A stretch of DNA of 64,000 nucleotides from Sialis fuliginosa (taxonomy: Eukaryota > Arthropoda > Insecta > Megaloptera > Sialidae), in the NCBI GenBank assembly GCA_961205875.1, contig OY540815.1, positions 3,348,001 through 3,412,000 on the forward strand, given 5' to 3'. Within the stretch, counting starts at the first letter, position 1, and each line of letters starts with the position of its first letter. The position numbers and the translations under genes were made by a program. The notes below the pieces were generated by a model that worked only from the letters and a program-made list of their open reading frames with translations, was not told where the DNA came from and ran no database searches. Shown in pieces: positions 1 to 11,399 of this stretch.

Positions 1-25
1 CAATTTAATTGTTTATTTCTACAGA

Positions 26-1176
26 TATATACAGGGTGATTTACAGCTAGTGTAACAAAATTTAATAGTAGATCGAGGATGTTATTTTAAGCAAAAAACT
101 TCATATGAATATGTATCCAAAAATTCTTCGTGAGGGAGTAGCAGCCTTCCAAAAAAATTTCCCAAAATTAGTGTCTATTTAATATCTGGAGAATCCATTA
201 TGGTACAGTTATGAAATTTGATAACTGGTTTATAATTAATAAGTGGTTCGATTTCCAGTATCAAACAGTAATAATTTAGACCAGGGGTATATGAGGCCAG
301 TGGGCCCATCGATTTTTATCAAGTTGGGTTCTTGTAGAAGATTATATGATACAAAACACAAAAATATACTGTGTACGTTTGTCATAGGATCAACCGTTTT
401 CGAAAAATATCCAAAATAAGACAGTACTGCGGAATTTTACCTAATATGGATGCTTCAAATTACACAAAATTACATATAATTTATATTTTCTTGTTCTATG
501 ATTCAAAATGATATAAAAAGTTAATATAAAAATACCTCCTAATACTTGTCATCATAGAGTTGTAGCCAGTTGTATTACTATAACACGTATTTTACTAACA
601 TGAACAAAAAACAACAATAAAAATTGGTGGGCCCTCTGACCTCATATACCCTTGGTCTAAATTATTATTATTTGATACTGAAAATCGATAACTTTTATTA
701 ATAATAATCAATATTAAATTTCGTAACTGTATCACAATGTGTTCTCTAGATTGTCTAGATCAAGCTTAGCCAGCTCGCGGATTAAAAAATGACACGAGGA
801 ATAAAAAAAAGCCTTCAAAAATTAAAATATGGCGCAAAAGTAAATTTGATGACAAGAAAAAAAAAGGCTCTTTAATTACAACAGGGAGGCGCTGTTTTTA
901 GTGTTTGGAGGCGCAGCGACTCTACGCTACGTCACTGTTTCTGAATAATGTTTTTCTCATATGAAGCACACAAAAATTGTATGTGCGGCCCTTGGTAGAT
1001 TGAGATTGTGCTATACGGCCCAGAAGGATCGAAAGGTTGGACACCTATGCTCTAGATATTAAGCAAACACTAATTTTGGGCAAAATTTTCATATTAAGTT
1101 TTTTTTTGCTTAAGATTACATTCTCGATCTACTGTTAATTTTTTTTACACCAGTTGTAAATCATCCTGTATATGTA
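26..1176. mobile_element. FB-1 long foldback element, copy 1
   Basis: The two ends are long imperfect inverted repeats. The left end reads TACAGGGTGATTTACA near 30, and its reverse complement closes the element near 1,160. The pairing continues inward through the TAGTAGATCGAG block, the AATATCTGGAGAA block and the GACCAGGGGTATATGAGG block, so the arms are about 300 bp with gaps. No coding capacity is seen. The right arm is interrupted by a separate insertion (751-1,049). Related copies lie at 18,255, 25,466, 35,795 and 50,745. The superfamily cannot be named from the ends alone. Confidence 0.75.
751..1049. mobile_element. hAT-like insertion inside FB-1 copy 1
   Basis: This block breaks the right arm of the foldback exactly where the left arm is continuous. 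It is flanked by the direct repeat CTCTAGA (744-750 and 1,050-1,056). Its right end, read on the minus strand, is CATAGGTGTCCAACCTTTCG, which resembles the common hAT terminus type with GGTGTCCAA. The left end does not match it well, so the copy may be truncated. It is non-coding. Confidence 0.55.
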
Positions 1177-1511
1177 TATACGTTTGGTATGAATACAAGC
1201 AGTCACATGTATTGTTATCCATTATGTGACATTCTACGGAATATATTTCATTATAGTTACCGAGTTCTCAAAACCGCGGCGAACAAGATTTGTACCTATT
1301 CAGAACAATTGTTATATTGTTGCATTGCTTTGGAGCAAAGTTTTCTAACTATTAAGTTGAGAATAAGGACGTTGAATACAACGTACAGTAGGCGTTGCGC
1401 CGGTTATTGTGATATTTGTTTCAGGAGTTTTTGAGTCTATGCTACATTTAGACGGGCCATATTTTACCAAAATGTGTGGCTGCAATATAGCCGGAAATAT
1501 AATACAGCCAC
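1177..1511. other. No assignable feature
   Basis: Slightly less AT-rich sequence with an 81-codon open frame that has no recognisable motif. I see no repeat partner elsewhere in the window. Confidence 0.4.
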
Positions 1512-1612
1512 ATAAGGTACTGGCACCAGTCTTGACCGCTTTAAGAGCAATGTGTCTTCTGTTTTGTTACTTTCATGATCTCATTTTTTATAGTAAAAAT
1601 TTAATACCTTAT
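1512..1612. mobile_element. R-H element, short internally deleted copy
   Basis: It begins ATAAGGTACTGGCACC and ends TTTAATACCTTAT, so the outermost bases form a short inverted repeat. The start matches the longer copies at 15,890 and 29,696. At 101 bp it is probably a deletion derivative. Confidence 0.5.
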
Positions 1613-1741
1613 TAAATCTATTTAATTAACACTATTTTTAGAAAGATGTCTGTGTGTGTGTGTATGTACGTATGAAATCTCGCAAATGAAAAAAGCTATT
1701 GACTTCGTTGGGGTGCCAATCGAAGCGTCTTGGCGTAAATA

Positions 1742-3031
1742 TGAGCCGTTGATTTTGAATGTGGCCTAACTCCATTTATGTTTAAACTGAGATATTAAAG
1801 AGTTTGCGTTTCAATAAAATTAAAAATATACGTGTAAGATATCAATGTGCCACATTGATTAAGTGTTTCTAAGGGAGTTAAATTTATAATTACTATTAAA
1901 ATAACCCCAATTATTAAATGAATAATATGTGTTTTTTTACCACAAATGGAGTTAGGCCACTTTCAAAATCAACAATTACGTTTGTTATTAATTAAAAAGA
2001 ACTCAACTCCATTTGTAGTTAGTTAAAATGCTTCAAATTGAAAAAAAAAATACTCATTTTAATTTATATTATTTCTTTCTAAATTATACAATTCAGGAAA
2101 TCTAAGTATGTACATACATATGTATATAGGTGATTTTAAGTCTTTTTGTTTAATATCTGGAAAACTATGGATTTTTAGGGAAAATATTTGGTACAAAACT
2201 TTCAGGATTTAGAGGAGCAAAATCAATGGAGTTTACAATTTTGACCTTGAGTGGAGGTTTGAAGATCATTTTGGGGTCAACAATTTTTTTTCAAAGGAAA
2301 TCTATTTATTTTTTTGAAGATTCGTATTTTGCAGAAAAATAGAAATAACTTTTGTTTGAAAAGTTTTATAAAAAATTTAAATTTTAACATGTTTTTTTAA
2401 ATTTTGTAACTTTAAAAAAAATTTTTTTGCTTTAAAAATTTATGAAGTTATAAAAAAAATATTTTTTTAAACTGCATTTTTCTTCAAACATTTAAGATAA
2501 AAATTTCAACATTTTTGATCACAAAAAATTTTTTTTGATGTAAATTTTTTTTTAAAATTACGTTAAAATTGAAATTTAAAAAAAACTTTTCAAACAAAAG
2601 TTATTTCGATTTTTTTGTAAAATATAAATCTGCAAAAAATAACTATGTTTCTATTTAAAAAAAATTTGCTGACCCCAAAATGACCTTAAAACCTCTACTC
2701 AAGGTCAAAATTGTTATCTTCATTGGGTTTGCCCCGCTAAATCCTAAAACTTTTGTACCAAACATTTTCCATAGAAAGCTTTCGTTTTCCAGCTATTGTG
2801 ATAAATAAAACAACATTATTAATAATGAAGTGGAGTTAGGCCACTTTCAAAATAAACTTTTTAACTTGAAATTAATTGTGAAAATTAATGTGTTCAAAAA
2901 TTTTTTTTCCTTTGAATATATTTAACCAAAAATTGTTTTTATGATAGTTTACTTCTAATTGTACACGTTACTAAAGTCAACAAAAAAAATTTGAAAAATG
3001 GAGTTAGGCCACTTTCATAATAAACGGCTCA
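1742..3031. mobile_element. TA-flanked inverted-repeat element in R-P
   Basis: The ends TGAGCCGTTGATTTTG and (minus strand) TGAGCCGTTTATTATG form inverted repeats of about 35 bp that include GTGGCCTAACTCCATTT. TA dinucleotides flank both ends, and the paralogous R-P copy at 38.1 kb has a single TA at the same site, which fits TA target duplication (Tc1/mariner-like or similar). Extra internal copies of GGAGTTAGGCCAC occur at 1,946 and 2,831. It is non-coding and hosts a nested foldback. Confidence 0.65.
2140..2800. mobile_element. Nested foldback with ~240-bp arms
   Basis: The left arm (about 2,140-2,380) and the right arm (about 2,560-2,800) are inverted copies. Shared blocks include GGTACAAAACTTTCAGGATT, TTGACCTTGAGT, TTTTGGGGTCA and AACTTTTCAAACAAAAG-type text in opposite orientation. 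The centre is A/T homopolymer-rich. It is non-coding and lies inside the element at 1,742-3,031. Confidence 0.65.
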
Positions 3032-3131
3032 TATGATCTGAAAGAATTTTTTTTTCGAAATTCAACCCCTACGGGGGTAAAAAGGGGTGTAACGTTTTTT
3101 TTGGTCGGATTTTTTTTGAAACTTAGCATAA

Positions 3132-3630
3132 ATAAGGTTACAGCACCAGTCTTGGCAAGCACCCTAGTAGTGGCAAATTTTTAATTAAATGTCCTGAATT
3201 GGAAATATGTGATGATATTTGATTACTACCATTTCTGAATATTAATCTATATACATTTAACTGTCTTACAGCGTAATTTGATAACAATCGGCTAATAGGT
3301 GTCAAAATAGTGGACATTTAAACATCGCGGATCAGTCGAAATTCACGAAGTGTGTATTTTCTTATGTAAATGATTAGTGGAGCGAGTTCGATTAATTATT
3401 AATGATTTTTATGCTGCTTGAATTTTTTTTTAAGTGAAATTAATATGTTTCATTCTTGAACATATCTTAAAGATAAAGTCACCACCAAATTTAATTTTAT
3501 TGTTCTAGGAGGGGTTTTGTGTTCAATAACCATTACTGGGTATTCATTTTTCACTAATACCCAGTAGTGGCAGCGATGTTTTCAAATGTTGTTTTCATTA
3601 CTATTTGTGAAAAATATTAAGCAAGCGGGT
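3132..3630 (+). mobile_element. R-H element copy, partial
   Basis: It starts ATAAGGTTACAGCACCAG and continues with text shared with 29,696-30,170, including AATTAAATGTCCTGAATT and GTGTCAAAATAGTGGACAT. No clear right terminus was found. It is non-coding. Confidence 0.45.
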
Positions 3631-4019
3631 TGAAATTATTAATATATAATGAATTTTAATTATAAAGATAAATTTGGAATTAGTATATTTAAATTAGATC
3701 AGGTTTGTATTAAGGAAAATTTACAATTGATATTATTTTATGCAAAAATATATGAAAATATAAAGTCAAAATGCAACACGACACCATACCAAATTGGATG
3801 CTGTAAAAGGCAAATTGTATCTACATTAAGTACTTATGACGATGAAATCATTTATCTCGATAAGGATTAATGTTTTACAGGTCATAAGATAAGTCCATGT
3901 AAACAGAACGCAAATATTTTAAGTTTTCTTTGTAAAAGAAAAGCAGTCATTGTTGCTTAAATATAAAAGTTAGACATATAGTGTCGCTGACTTTATTGTA
4001 GATCTTTTAATTCTACACA
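3631..4019. other. No assignable feature
   Basis: Very AT-rich. A 73-codon open frame here has no motif and looks like chance. Confidence 0.4.
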
Positions 4020-4300
4020 ATTCTTTAATACAGTATTTTGTTCAATATTGAACGGTTTAGGCAGCGTATTGCAAATCAGCGCGCCGACGGCAAATTTTTT
4101 TCCGACTTGATTTACTATTATCGTCACTGCTTAGTTGTTATGTTACCCAACGTAACAAAAAAAAAGCCTATAACCTGGCCAGAGAACGTAACTATGAATT
4201 AAAAAAAAAAACACGTAAATCGGATAAGTGGTTTTCGAGTGATAAGCGCACTAACGTACAGACAGACAGAGAGAGAGACGTTGAGCTTTATATATGCATA
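4020..4300 (+). repeat. R-J dispersed repeat fragment
   Basis: It shares blocks in inverted orientation with 11,100-11,330: the run from GAACGGTTTAGGCAGCGTAT through AACCTGGCCAGAGAAC to GATAAGCGCACTAACG, ending in a CAGACAGACAGAGAGAG tract. This pattern of a frozen GTCTGTC tract beside a conserved flank recurs in several families here. Confidence 0.55.
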
Positions 4301-5109
4301 TTAAGGATTATGTTGATGGAAATGTTGCCGAGCCATATTTTTCCAAAATATTTTCGATAACTTATTGTAATTATTTGAAAAGTAATTACAATAAATTACA
4401 TAACAATAATAATAATAATTTGTATTTATCACATTTCATTTTCCTACTACCTCTTGTATCACAATATTCCATGATTTTAATAATTTTGATAGGGTGGACT
4501 GAGATATTAATAATTTCGCCGGCGGCTCTTGTTTAAAAATGCTTTTTATGTTGAGCGTATTAAATTTACTAATAATCTGTTACTTTCTCTGACAGATTAA
4601 AATCTGTTTATAATTTCAGGCAGAAAATTAAAAAGTATATTGACCGATATCGATTTTATATTTTTAAGGGTTAGAAAAAAATGATATGTTCACTAGAAAT
4701 ATTGTCGAAAAAAAACAAGTTAAAGTCCCTACTTAAATTTTGAGATAGGATGTGGTTTTATGGCTGTAGTAGTTCTGTAGACTATTAAACTTTAATCCGG
4801 ATTATAAATATCTACAACAATTTGTCAAATAAACTCCTTCATTACGTTTTATTGTGCCTTTATTTGTGTACAAAATAAATTTTTATATTTGAAATATTCC
4901 ACTTGTCTAAACAATTAACTTTCCAAAAATCCCCATAATTCTAATAATTTTTCATATTGAAAACATTATTTTAGAAAATATACTCACTAACATAATGGCA
5001 ACCTATAAAGTAATTCGTTAAATCTTTATTTATAAAAGCCTAAATATTAACGATTTTTTGTCATGGAGTTAATCGTTCTGTCTGTTACAATTTTCATAAA
5101 AAAGTTTTT
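4301..5109. other. No assignable feature, AT-rich
   Basis: Low-complexity AT-rich DNA with short A/T runs. I see no inverted-repeat ends or coding motif. Confidence 0.4.
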
Positions 5110-5562
5110 GAATAATATTAACAAATATACTGATACACAAGACATGTGGGGTATCGAAATGTTTATCTCAATCAGTAGAATTTGACCATTTTATTATTAT
5201 TTATTCTAACCCAAAAATGGCGCCAGCAGGGGGTTAAAAGCAGTATTTTATTATGCCCCCTCCCCCTCTAACTCGATAACTACTAGCTCAAAAAATCTTA
5301 AAAATTGGTAACGAGGCTTTGGTGGAACTACCAACGACAAATAGTAAAGTCAACAATATCTTTATAAATTTTGGAGTAGAAGGGAGGGGTGTCATGGATT
5401 TTTTTTTTATATCTAGGCATGTTGGGTGTCGAAATATAGATCTCAATTAGTAGAATATGACCCTATTTTTATATTTTTTTACTCAAAAATGCACCTGTGG
5501 CTCTAAGCAGTCCAAGTAGTATGTACTTCGGAACCCTTATGGCATACATCCGTGTATGTCTT
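5110..5562 (-). repeat. R-D dispersed repeat
   Basis: Minus-strand copy of the family also found at 16,475, 21,740 and 31,290. Diagnostic blocks are GTGTCGAAATATAGATCTCA, AAAATGGCGCCAGCAGGG and the terminal block GGCATACATCCGTGTATG. The order of blocks is the same in all copies. It is non-coding, of unknown class, and ends next to a (TATTG)n tract. Confidence 0.6.
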
Positions 5563-5584
5563 GTATTGTATTGTATTGTATTGA
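5563..5584. repeat. (TATTG)n microsatellite
   Basis: About four TATTG units directly abut the end of the R-D copy. Such a tract could be an extended terminal simple repeat of that family. Confidence 0.6.
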
Positions 5585-5965
5585 CTGTTTTTTTTTACGA
5601 ATTATGTTATGTTTTGTTGATTGTTTTTATTAATACTTAATGATTTATTAAGAGAGTACACCGATTTTTTTATAATCAAAAGTGTTATGTGGCTTCGAAA
5701 GTATTAAGAACCACTGATCTAGATAATTTAGAATGAAAAAATATTTTTTTACAAAATTTTATTATGTAAAAAAATATAATGTCATATAGAATCATGGATT
5801 AGTACTTTTTATTTACTTTGTATTTGAGTTGTTGTGCAAACCTATCTCATTGCCAGAAACAAATGTTTTACAATTATATATAGGTAGTTAATAATAGTTT
5901 TATATGTAATCGTTTTTGACAGGTTCGCCAGCTATAGTTCTCAATTAAAAACAATATTAACATAC
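5585..5965. other. No assignable feature
   Basis: AT-rich sequence with no ends or motifs that I can support. Confidence 0.35.
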
Positions 5966-6109
5966 AGTGTATTCCAAGTTGATTAAGCCATAGGGTGAAT
6001 TAATAGTGTTGTAGTGGCCTTTTGACAAATATAACGACGTGTAATTGGTGCGTTTTGAAATGCCGTCATGAAAGTGAAACTAACTGATAAATTTGAAATT
6101 CGTGCCGCT

Positions 6110-6409
6110 TTTGAGATATCTTCAATAATAAATATTTTGGGATGTTGCTCCTCCCCCTTACACACGATATTGAAATGGGACCGTCCTCAAGCCAGACCTA
6201 ACCAACAAATCAAATTTAATTAATATCGGTTTAGTGGTTCATGAGTTACGTATGTGGCAAGAATTCAGAGGACAGACAGACAGACACGGAACGAAAAGTG
6301 TTTTTCGTGACCTGTAACGGAAAGATCAAGTTAAAATTTTGAAACCGGATAACTTTTTTTTTTAAAACGATCACACAGCTTTTCGTGTCTTCGATATGGC
6401 GAGGAAGCA
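6110..6409 (-). mobile_element. R-B repeat, 5' part, minus strand
   Basis: Read on the minus strand it begins TGCTTCCTCGCCATATCGAA and runs through the GTCTGTCTGTC tract and the ACTCATGAACCACTAAACCG block to CATCCCAAAATATT. It is truncated before the family 3' half. Compare the full copy at 33,796-34,555. Confidence 0.65.
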
Positions 6410-6455
6410 ATATTATGAAGTTTTATCTTGGATGTTTATTTTATTTCATGAATTA

Positions 6456-7536
6456 GACGAGGCGCTAGAAGGAAGTGAGTGGAAATAATATCACAACCGG
6501 CAACTATGTTCAGATTCGTATACCTGAGACCTTAAAGAACTTAAAAATGCAAGGTGCCAATCGATACCTTGGTCCGATATTTTTTTAATTACGAAAAAGC
6601 CCTACAAAAAGAATAAAATGTTTTTTGAAATTATTTTTTTATCATCTTTAGTTCTTTTCGCATAAAAAGGTCCTAACACTTATAGCTGTAACTCTACTCC
6701 TTTATTTGTTATAAATTTTTAAAAATTAATTTTAGGTATTTTCAATCATTAAAACTATTGTTATTAATTTTTTTTTTATAATCTTCAAATGAATGTTAAC
6801 AATATGGTATACTTCAATTTCAAGATCTTTACCGGAAACCAGCTTTATTTTAATTAACAATTAAGCGCGTTTCTCTACTCTGCTCGTTCATATAGCCCTC
6901 TCACTCACACTCCTACATACGTCCCATATGGGCAATATACAAAAAAAAACAGTTATTTACAAAATTAAATATACCTAGTTAAATTCTCTACTAAAAAGGT
7001 TCTACACATATTTTTCGTCAGATTCGTATTTCAATGAGTAACAAATATCTGAATTTTATAACAACATTTTTGTCTAATTTAATATTATTATAACTGTTGC
7101 CTTTTCAATATTGAGCAGAACAGATGTTCTACGTGCGATAAAAAAACGCATGCGGTTGATTATTTTCAGCTTTACATAGTCGCTTTTAGTCACCCGTCGC
7201 ATTCGGCCTAGTCGAAAGCTGGTCTACTTTGCCGCTTGCGATTCAAGTCATCTGCAGCCTAGCCGAATTGCCATTTACACGGCGGAAATCGACCCTTGTA
7301 AATGCGGCATAAGGACCTTTTTATGCGAAAAGGCCTAAAAAGATGATACAAAAAAATTTTTTGATATAAAAAAACATTTTTTTCTTAATGTAGGGTATTT
7401 CGCGATTAAAAAAATTGCACCCAGGTACCGACTGGCACCTTAACTTTTTAAGTTCTTTAAGGTCTCAGTTATGCCAATCTAAACATAGTTGCCGGTTGTC
7501 ATATTATGTTCACTCGCTTCCTTCTAGCGCCTCGTC
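6456..7536. mobile_element. TA-flanked inverted-repeat element, ~230-bp arms
   Basis: The ends GACGAGGCGCTAGAAGGAAG and the reverse complement CTTCCTTCTAGCGCCTCGTC are flanked by TA on both sides. The arms (6,456-6,690 and 7,308-7,536) pair through CCGGCAACTATGTT, GAGACCTTAAAGAACTT and the pair ATAAAAAGGTCC / GGACCTTTTTAT. The centre (6,840-7,290) is slightly GC-richer and non-coding. A Tc1/mariner-type non-autonomous element is the simplest reading. Confidence 0.65.
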
Positions 7537-7556
7537 TAATATACATAGGTATTGTG

Positions 7557-7913
7557 CAAGGTTATTATATGTATAGGTTACCCTACTTGGCTGTGCGGGG
7601 AGTGGCATGAGAGGGGAAACGCGTCATCACGACGATAATTACAAATGGTCGTCAACACTGACAGGACTGACAGACTGTAATAATCGTAATAATAATATAC
7701 GTTATAATATTTTATGAAATAATTTGTGTTTCTGTGATTATATATATTGTAAAAATGGTTTAAAATATCCAAAAATTCGAAATAACACGAAAACAACATT
7801 AATTTTTTTGTATTTACATGCTAATAATTTGAAATGATCGTCGTGTGACGTCATTCTCACGCAGCGCTGATTGGTCAAATCAAGTAGGGTAACCTATACA
7901 TATACTAACCTTG
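7557..7913. mobile_element. Mutator-like MITE with 9-bp target duplication
   Basis: The terminal inverted repeats are about 32 bp: CAAGGTTATTATATGTATAG at the left and CTATACATATACTAACCTTG at the right, extending to GGTTACCCTACTTG. The direct repeat GGTATTGTG flanks both ends (7,548-7,556 and 7,914-7,922). A 9-bp duplication with long ends is typical of Mutator-like elements. The 357-bp interior is non-coding, and a 73-codon minus-strand frame inside it is not credible. Confidence 0.8.
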
Positions 7914-8076
7914 GGTATTGTGTTCTTTATTATAGTTGAAAACAAAACACTATTGACATATTTAAAATTTATCAGTTAGTTTCGCGGCGTTATAATAATT
8001 GTACAAAGGCTACAACACTTCTAATTCACCCAATGTTAAATTTCATATTATGGTTTAATCAACTTGGAATACACTT

Positions 8077-8601
8077 TTCTTACTGAATATTTGAGATAGA
8101 AGTCATATCATTTAAATTTATTGTGCCCTGATAATTCATTTTAAGATAAATGTGGATGAACCATTTGAAATTAAAGTAATAAATATTATTAATGAATTCA
8201 TAAATAAGTGGCTTCCTCAGCATATTCTGGAAAAGCTCAATTTGAAACTAATTTTACGCTCTCTTAATCATCCCCTCTCACTCGCTTCGTTTTGGATAAT
8301 TACCAGTTATCATTCTTTCGCCAGATTTTCTTTATATAAAAAAAACTTTCGCGTGATATTTGATAGGAAATGTTTTTGTAGAGAATATTTCAATTATTTG
8401 CTATGCAGAAACTAACTAGAAAAATACATAAAGGAAAACTTTTTCCATCAATTTTTCTTTCTAATTTTCAGGTAGGGAAAACTTTCACAGCCAACATGTG
8501 AATATTTTAATAAATTATTTTCGTTTTTAACGTGAAAGCAATTTCTGTAGAATGTTTTCGATAATACACAGACCTACATATTTTTGAGTAATTTTAGTTT
8601 T
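8077..8601. other. No assignable feature
   Basis: It holds an 87-codon plus-strand open frame (8,152-8,415) whose composition is not obviously low-complexity, but I recognise no domain and see no gene-like context. Otherwise AT-rich. Confidence 0.3.
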
Positions 8602-9318
8602 TGCTTCCTCGCCATATCGAAGATACGAGAAGCTTTGTGATCGTTTCAAAATGAGAAAAAAAATGTTCTTAGATTTCAAAATTTTGTACTTGATCTTTTC
8701 GTTTCAGGTCAAGACAAACATTTTTCCGTGTCTGTCTGTGATCTATCCGCTGAATCCTTGTCACATGCATAACTCAAGAACCACCGAACCGATAATAATG
8801 AAACTTTGTTGATTGGTTGGGTTTGACTTGAGTACGGCCTTATTTAAAAAACATTACAATCGTGTGTAAGTGGGAGGGGTAACATCCCAAAACATTTTTT
8901 AAATTATCTTAATGACACAACTTACGCGAATATAAAATCTTTTTATAAAATAGGTAACCACAAATTTTGTAGTAAAATATTCCCTTACAATTTGCTTTAA
9001 AAAATCGTCATTTGTTTTTTACATTCGCTATTTACTATATTATATATTAAATGTCATTTTGACGATTGCATAACAGAAAATTTTAGATTTAAGATTGAAA
9101 TTGTCAAAAAATTAAAAATATACGAAAAAAATAATCAGGTGCATATTAAGAAACTTTTCGATATAATATTTTTAAATAAAATTGTATATTAAATAGTTAA
9201 CCGATCGCAGTTCATCTAATAATATACTTATCGGTGATTTTAATATTGTTCGATAATTAACTACCTTTGATGAATTTAGCAGGAAGAAGAAATGAGAATT
9301 TACTTGCCAGATGTTTTT
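8602..9318 (+). mobile_element. R-B repeat, near full-length copy
   Basis: It starts TTGCTTCCTCGCCATATCG, continues through GTGTCTGTCTGTG, the CATAACTCAAGAACCACCG block and TAAATGTCATTTTGACG, and ends near TTTACTTGCCAGATGTTTTT. The terminal cassette is degraded compared with 34,505-34,555. It is non-coding. Confidence 0.7.
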
Positions 9319-9369
9319 GCTTTATTTTGTAATACCATTTATCAGTTTATTAATAAGTTACGTTAACAC

Positions 9370-9605
9370 AGTGGCGTACCGTAGGTTTCTGTCGCCCGGG
9401 GCAGATGACAAATTTGTCGCCCGTCCCCTTCTACACATGTTAAATTACCGTATTCTACTAATTTTGCCGCACCTATCAAAGTGCCGCCCAGGGTGAGCGC
9501 CCCCTTTGCCCCCCCCCCTCCCCAATCGGGGTCGCCGCATCCCCGACGAACACTGAAAATAGTCTCCCCCCTGTTGTAATTGAAAACCTTTTTTTTCGTT
9601 ACCAC
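9370..9605 (+). mobile_element. hAT-like fragment, GC-rich
   Basis: It begins CAGTGGCGTACCGTAGGTTT, which matches the ends of the hAT MITE at 45,536-45,796 (minus-strand right end). The interior is unusually GC-rich, with a C9 tract at 9,510-9,520. No matching right end was found, so it is probably truncated. Overlapping open frames here reflect base composition rather than genes. Confidence 0.5.
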
Positions 9606-9769
9606 CTAAATTTTCAATTGCTTTAGTAACTTCACCCCTTTGAAAATTATATAACTGGAACAAGAAGATGAAATCAATAATAAGCAACTATTTCAGGAAA
9701 TAATACAACTCTATTTTTTATTGTCTTTTATACCTATTCGGGAGCACACTGTATATAGACGACTTAATT

Positions 9770-10080
9770 GATGTTAATTCGCGACTTCGTCCGCGTGGTA
9801 ATACAGATATCTGTTATGATGATAGTCGATAAAACAAGTTTTTAGTTTCGTATTTGCACGCTAGAAGTCTACGCCAGAAAAGTGTAACATATCGCTCGTA
9901 CAATTTTTTTTATCTAATCAATTGTCGGGTCACTAACTAGCTTATGTACTTCCTCAGAATGCAAGCTATCTGCCTGCCAAATTTAATCTAAATCGGTTCA
10001 GCGGCTTAACCGCGAAAAAGTAACAAACAGACAGACAGATAGAGACACTTTCGCATTTATTATATTAGTATGGATTTGCG
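9770..10080 (-). repeat. R-K dispersed repeat
   Basis: It shares ordered blocks with 51,325-51,590 (opposite orientation) and 53,130-53,300: ATGATAGTCGATAAAA, TTTAGTTTCGTATTTGCACG, AATCGGTTCAGCGGCTTAA and a CAGACAGACAGATAGAGAC tract. The end ATATTAGTATGGATTT is a common terminus for arthropod interspersed repeats. It is non-coding; a SINE-like or Helitron-like class cannot be decided here. Confidence 0.55.
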
Positions 10081-10161
10081 GTCGTAGACAAAAAATACAG
10101 CTTCGAAGTGTATAAACCGTCGGAATAAAAATTACCTAACGTTTAGTTGTCCAGTTAAGGG
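10081..10161. mobile_element. Possible TTAA-type element end
   Basis: The minus strand reads TTAACCCTTAACTGGACAAC. The motif TTAACCCTTAACTGG recurs at about 35,550. It resembles piggyBac-like termini (TTAA then CCC), but no second end was found. Confidence 0.3.
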
Positions 10162-10504
10162 TTAACATAATACAGGAACACTCCTTCTCAAGTTTGAAGA
10201 TCTCCCAACACGCAAGATTCAAAATGTAAGGACTTGTTTCTCAATTAACATTCATAAATTATAATTAAATTTATACAGTTCCTTTAAGTTGATTTAGTAA
10301 TCTACAACTGTATGCCAACTTCTGCTATTAATACAGAATTTATGTTAACCTAATTACTGAAACTGATAATTAAAACACATATCACGTGTTTCTAAATCAC
10401 GTAGAGCACGTCCTCAGGAGTTGAAAGTTTCAATGATTATATCAAAATAATATATAAGAAAATTGTCCATTGATTTCGAATATGCAAAATATATTTTTAT
10501 AAAT
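10162..10504. other. No assignable feature
   Basis: AT-rich, no repeat partner seen. Confidence 0.35.
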
Positions 10505-11099
10505 CCATACTAATATTATAAACTAGTGGCTTAGCCCCTAGGCGCTTCGCGCTCCAACCTCTAATCGCGCCATATTTAGGTACTCAAATTTATTCGGCTC
10601 TCAGTCTTCGGCTTCAGGTTTTTGAAAAATCTTTTTAGACAAAAGTTGTTCCTTTTTGTTCATTTTCAAAACCTCTTGAATATTTCTGAAACTAAACATT
10701 TCAGAAAAAACGTTTCAAATAACAGTTGTTTAGTTTTGAGGGGGAATCTAAATGGGGTTATTGATTTTTGATTTGGTGGACGTCTCAAGGTCAAATAAGA
10801 TGCACATTTTTTAAAATGTTTACCTATATTTTTTAATACGGTATCTTATTTTATGACAAAAATAAGTATCTTTTGTCCTAAATAATTTTTGGTATGACTT
10901 CTTTATCATTTGACTTTCTAAATAATTTAAGATTTTTGATTTTCATCAATTTTTTACTCGTAGCGGAAACCATCAACTTTAAGGGAAATGTGCAAGAAAA
11001 CAAAACAAACAAATGTTTATTTAATAATAAAATTATAATTAATAATTAATTAAATTATTAATTAAATTATAATTATCGAACAATAAATATCTTCCTTAC

Positions 11100-11330
11100 A
11101 TATGTATTATAAATCGAAATGTCTGTCTGTCCGTTAGTGCGCTTATCATTCGAGAATCACTTATTCGATTTATGTGTTTTTTAATTCATAGATATGTTCT
11201 TTGTCCAGGTTTTGGTATATATTTTATTCCTTATGATTTACTATTATATTAGTAAAAATCAAGTTTGTCGCCAAGTTTGTCGCTCTTTTGCAATACGCTG
11301 TCTAAACCGTTAAATATTATAAAATATAAT
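11100..11330 (-). repeat. R-J repeat block inside R-L
   Basis: Inverted relative to 4,020-4,300: GTCTGTCTGTCCGTTAGTG, CGCTTATCATTCGAGAATCA, and the block containing CAATACGCTGTCTAAACCGT. Confidence 0.55.
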
Positions 11331-11399
11331 GTTGTAAATAATTATGATTAACAAAAAGATCTGAAATAAACTCCATGATACCATATATCTACTTTTATA

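Larger units (their letters stand above)
1650..3131 (-). repeat. R-P repeat copy, split by a TA-flanked element
   Basis: Positions 1,650-1,741 and 3,032-3,131 are the two halves of an R-P copy. Read on the minus strand they match 37,990-38,175: the CCCCTTTTTACCCCC block, then CAGATCATATTTACG, then the block ending TTTCATTTGCGAGATTT. The intact copy at 38.1 kb provides the empty site for the inserted element. Confidence 0.65.
5966..8076. mobile_element. Inverted-repeat element carrying three insertions
   Basis: The left end AGTGTATTCCAAGTTGATTA is repeated in inverted orientation at about 8,053-8,076. The arms (about 140 bp each) share GGGTGAATTA, GTGTTGTAG and CTAACTGATAAATTT blocks. The original interior is displaced by an R-B copy (6,110-6,409), an inverted-repeat element (6,456-7,536) and a Mutator-like MITE (7,557-7,913). 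It is non-coding. Confidence 0.6.

Noticed and set aside
8152..8415. 87-codon frame as a small gene
   Set aside because: No motif, promoter or conservation evidence; it is bordered by decayed repeats.
9363..9687. Overlapping 80-codon minus-strand frames with G-rich peptides
   Set aside because: They are translations of the C-rich hAT fragment and have no protein-like features.
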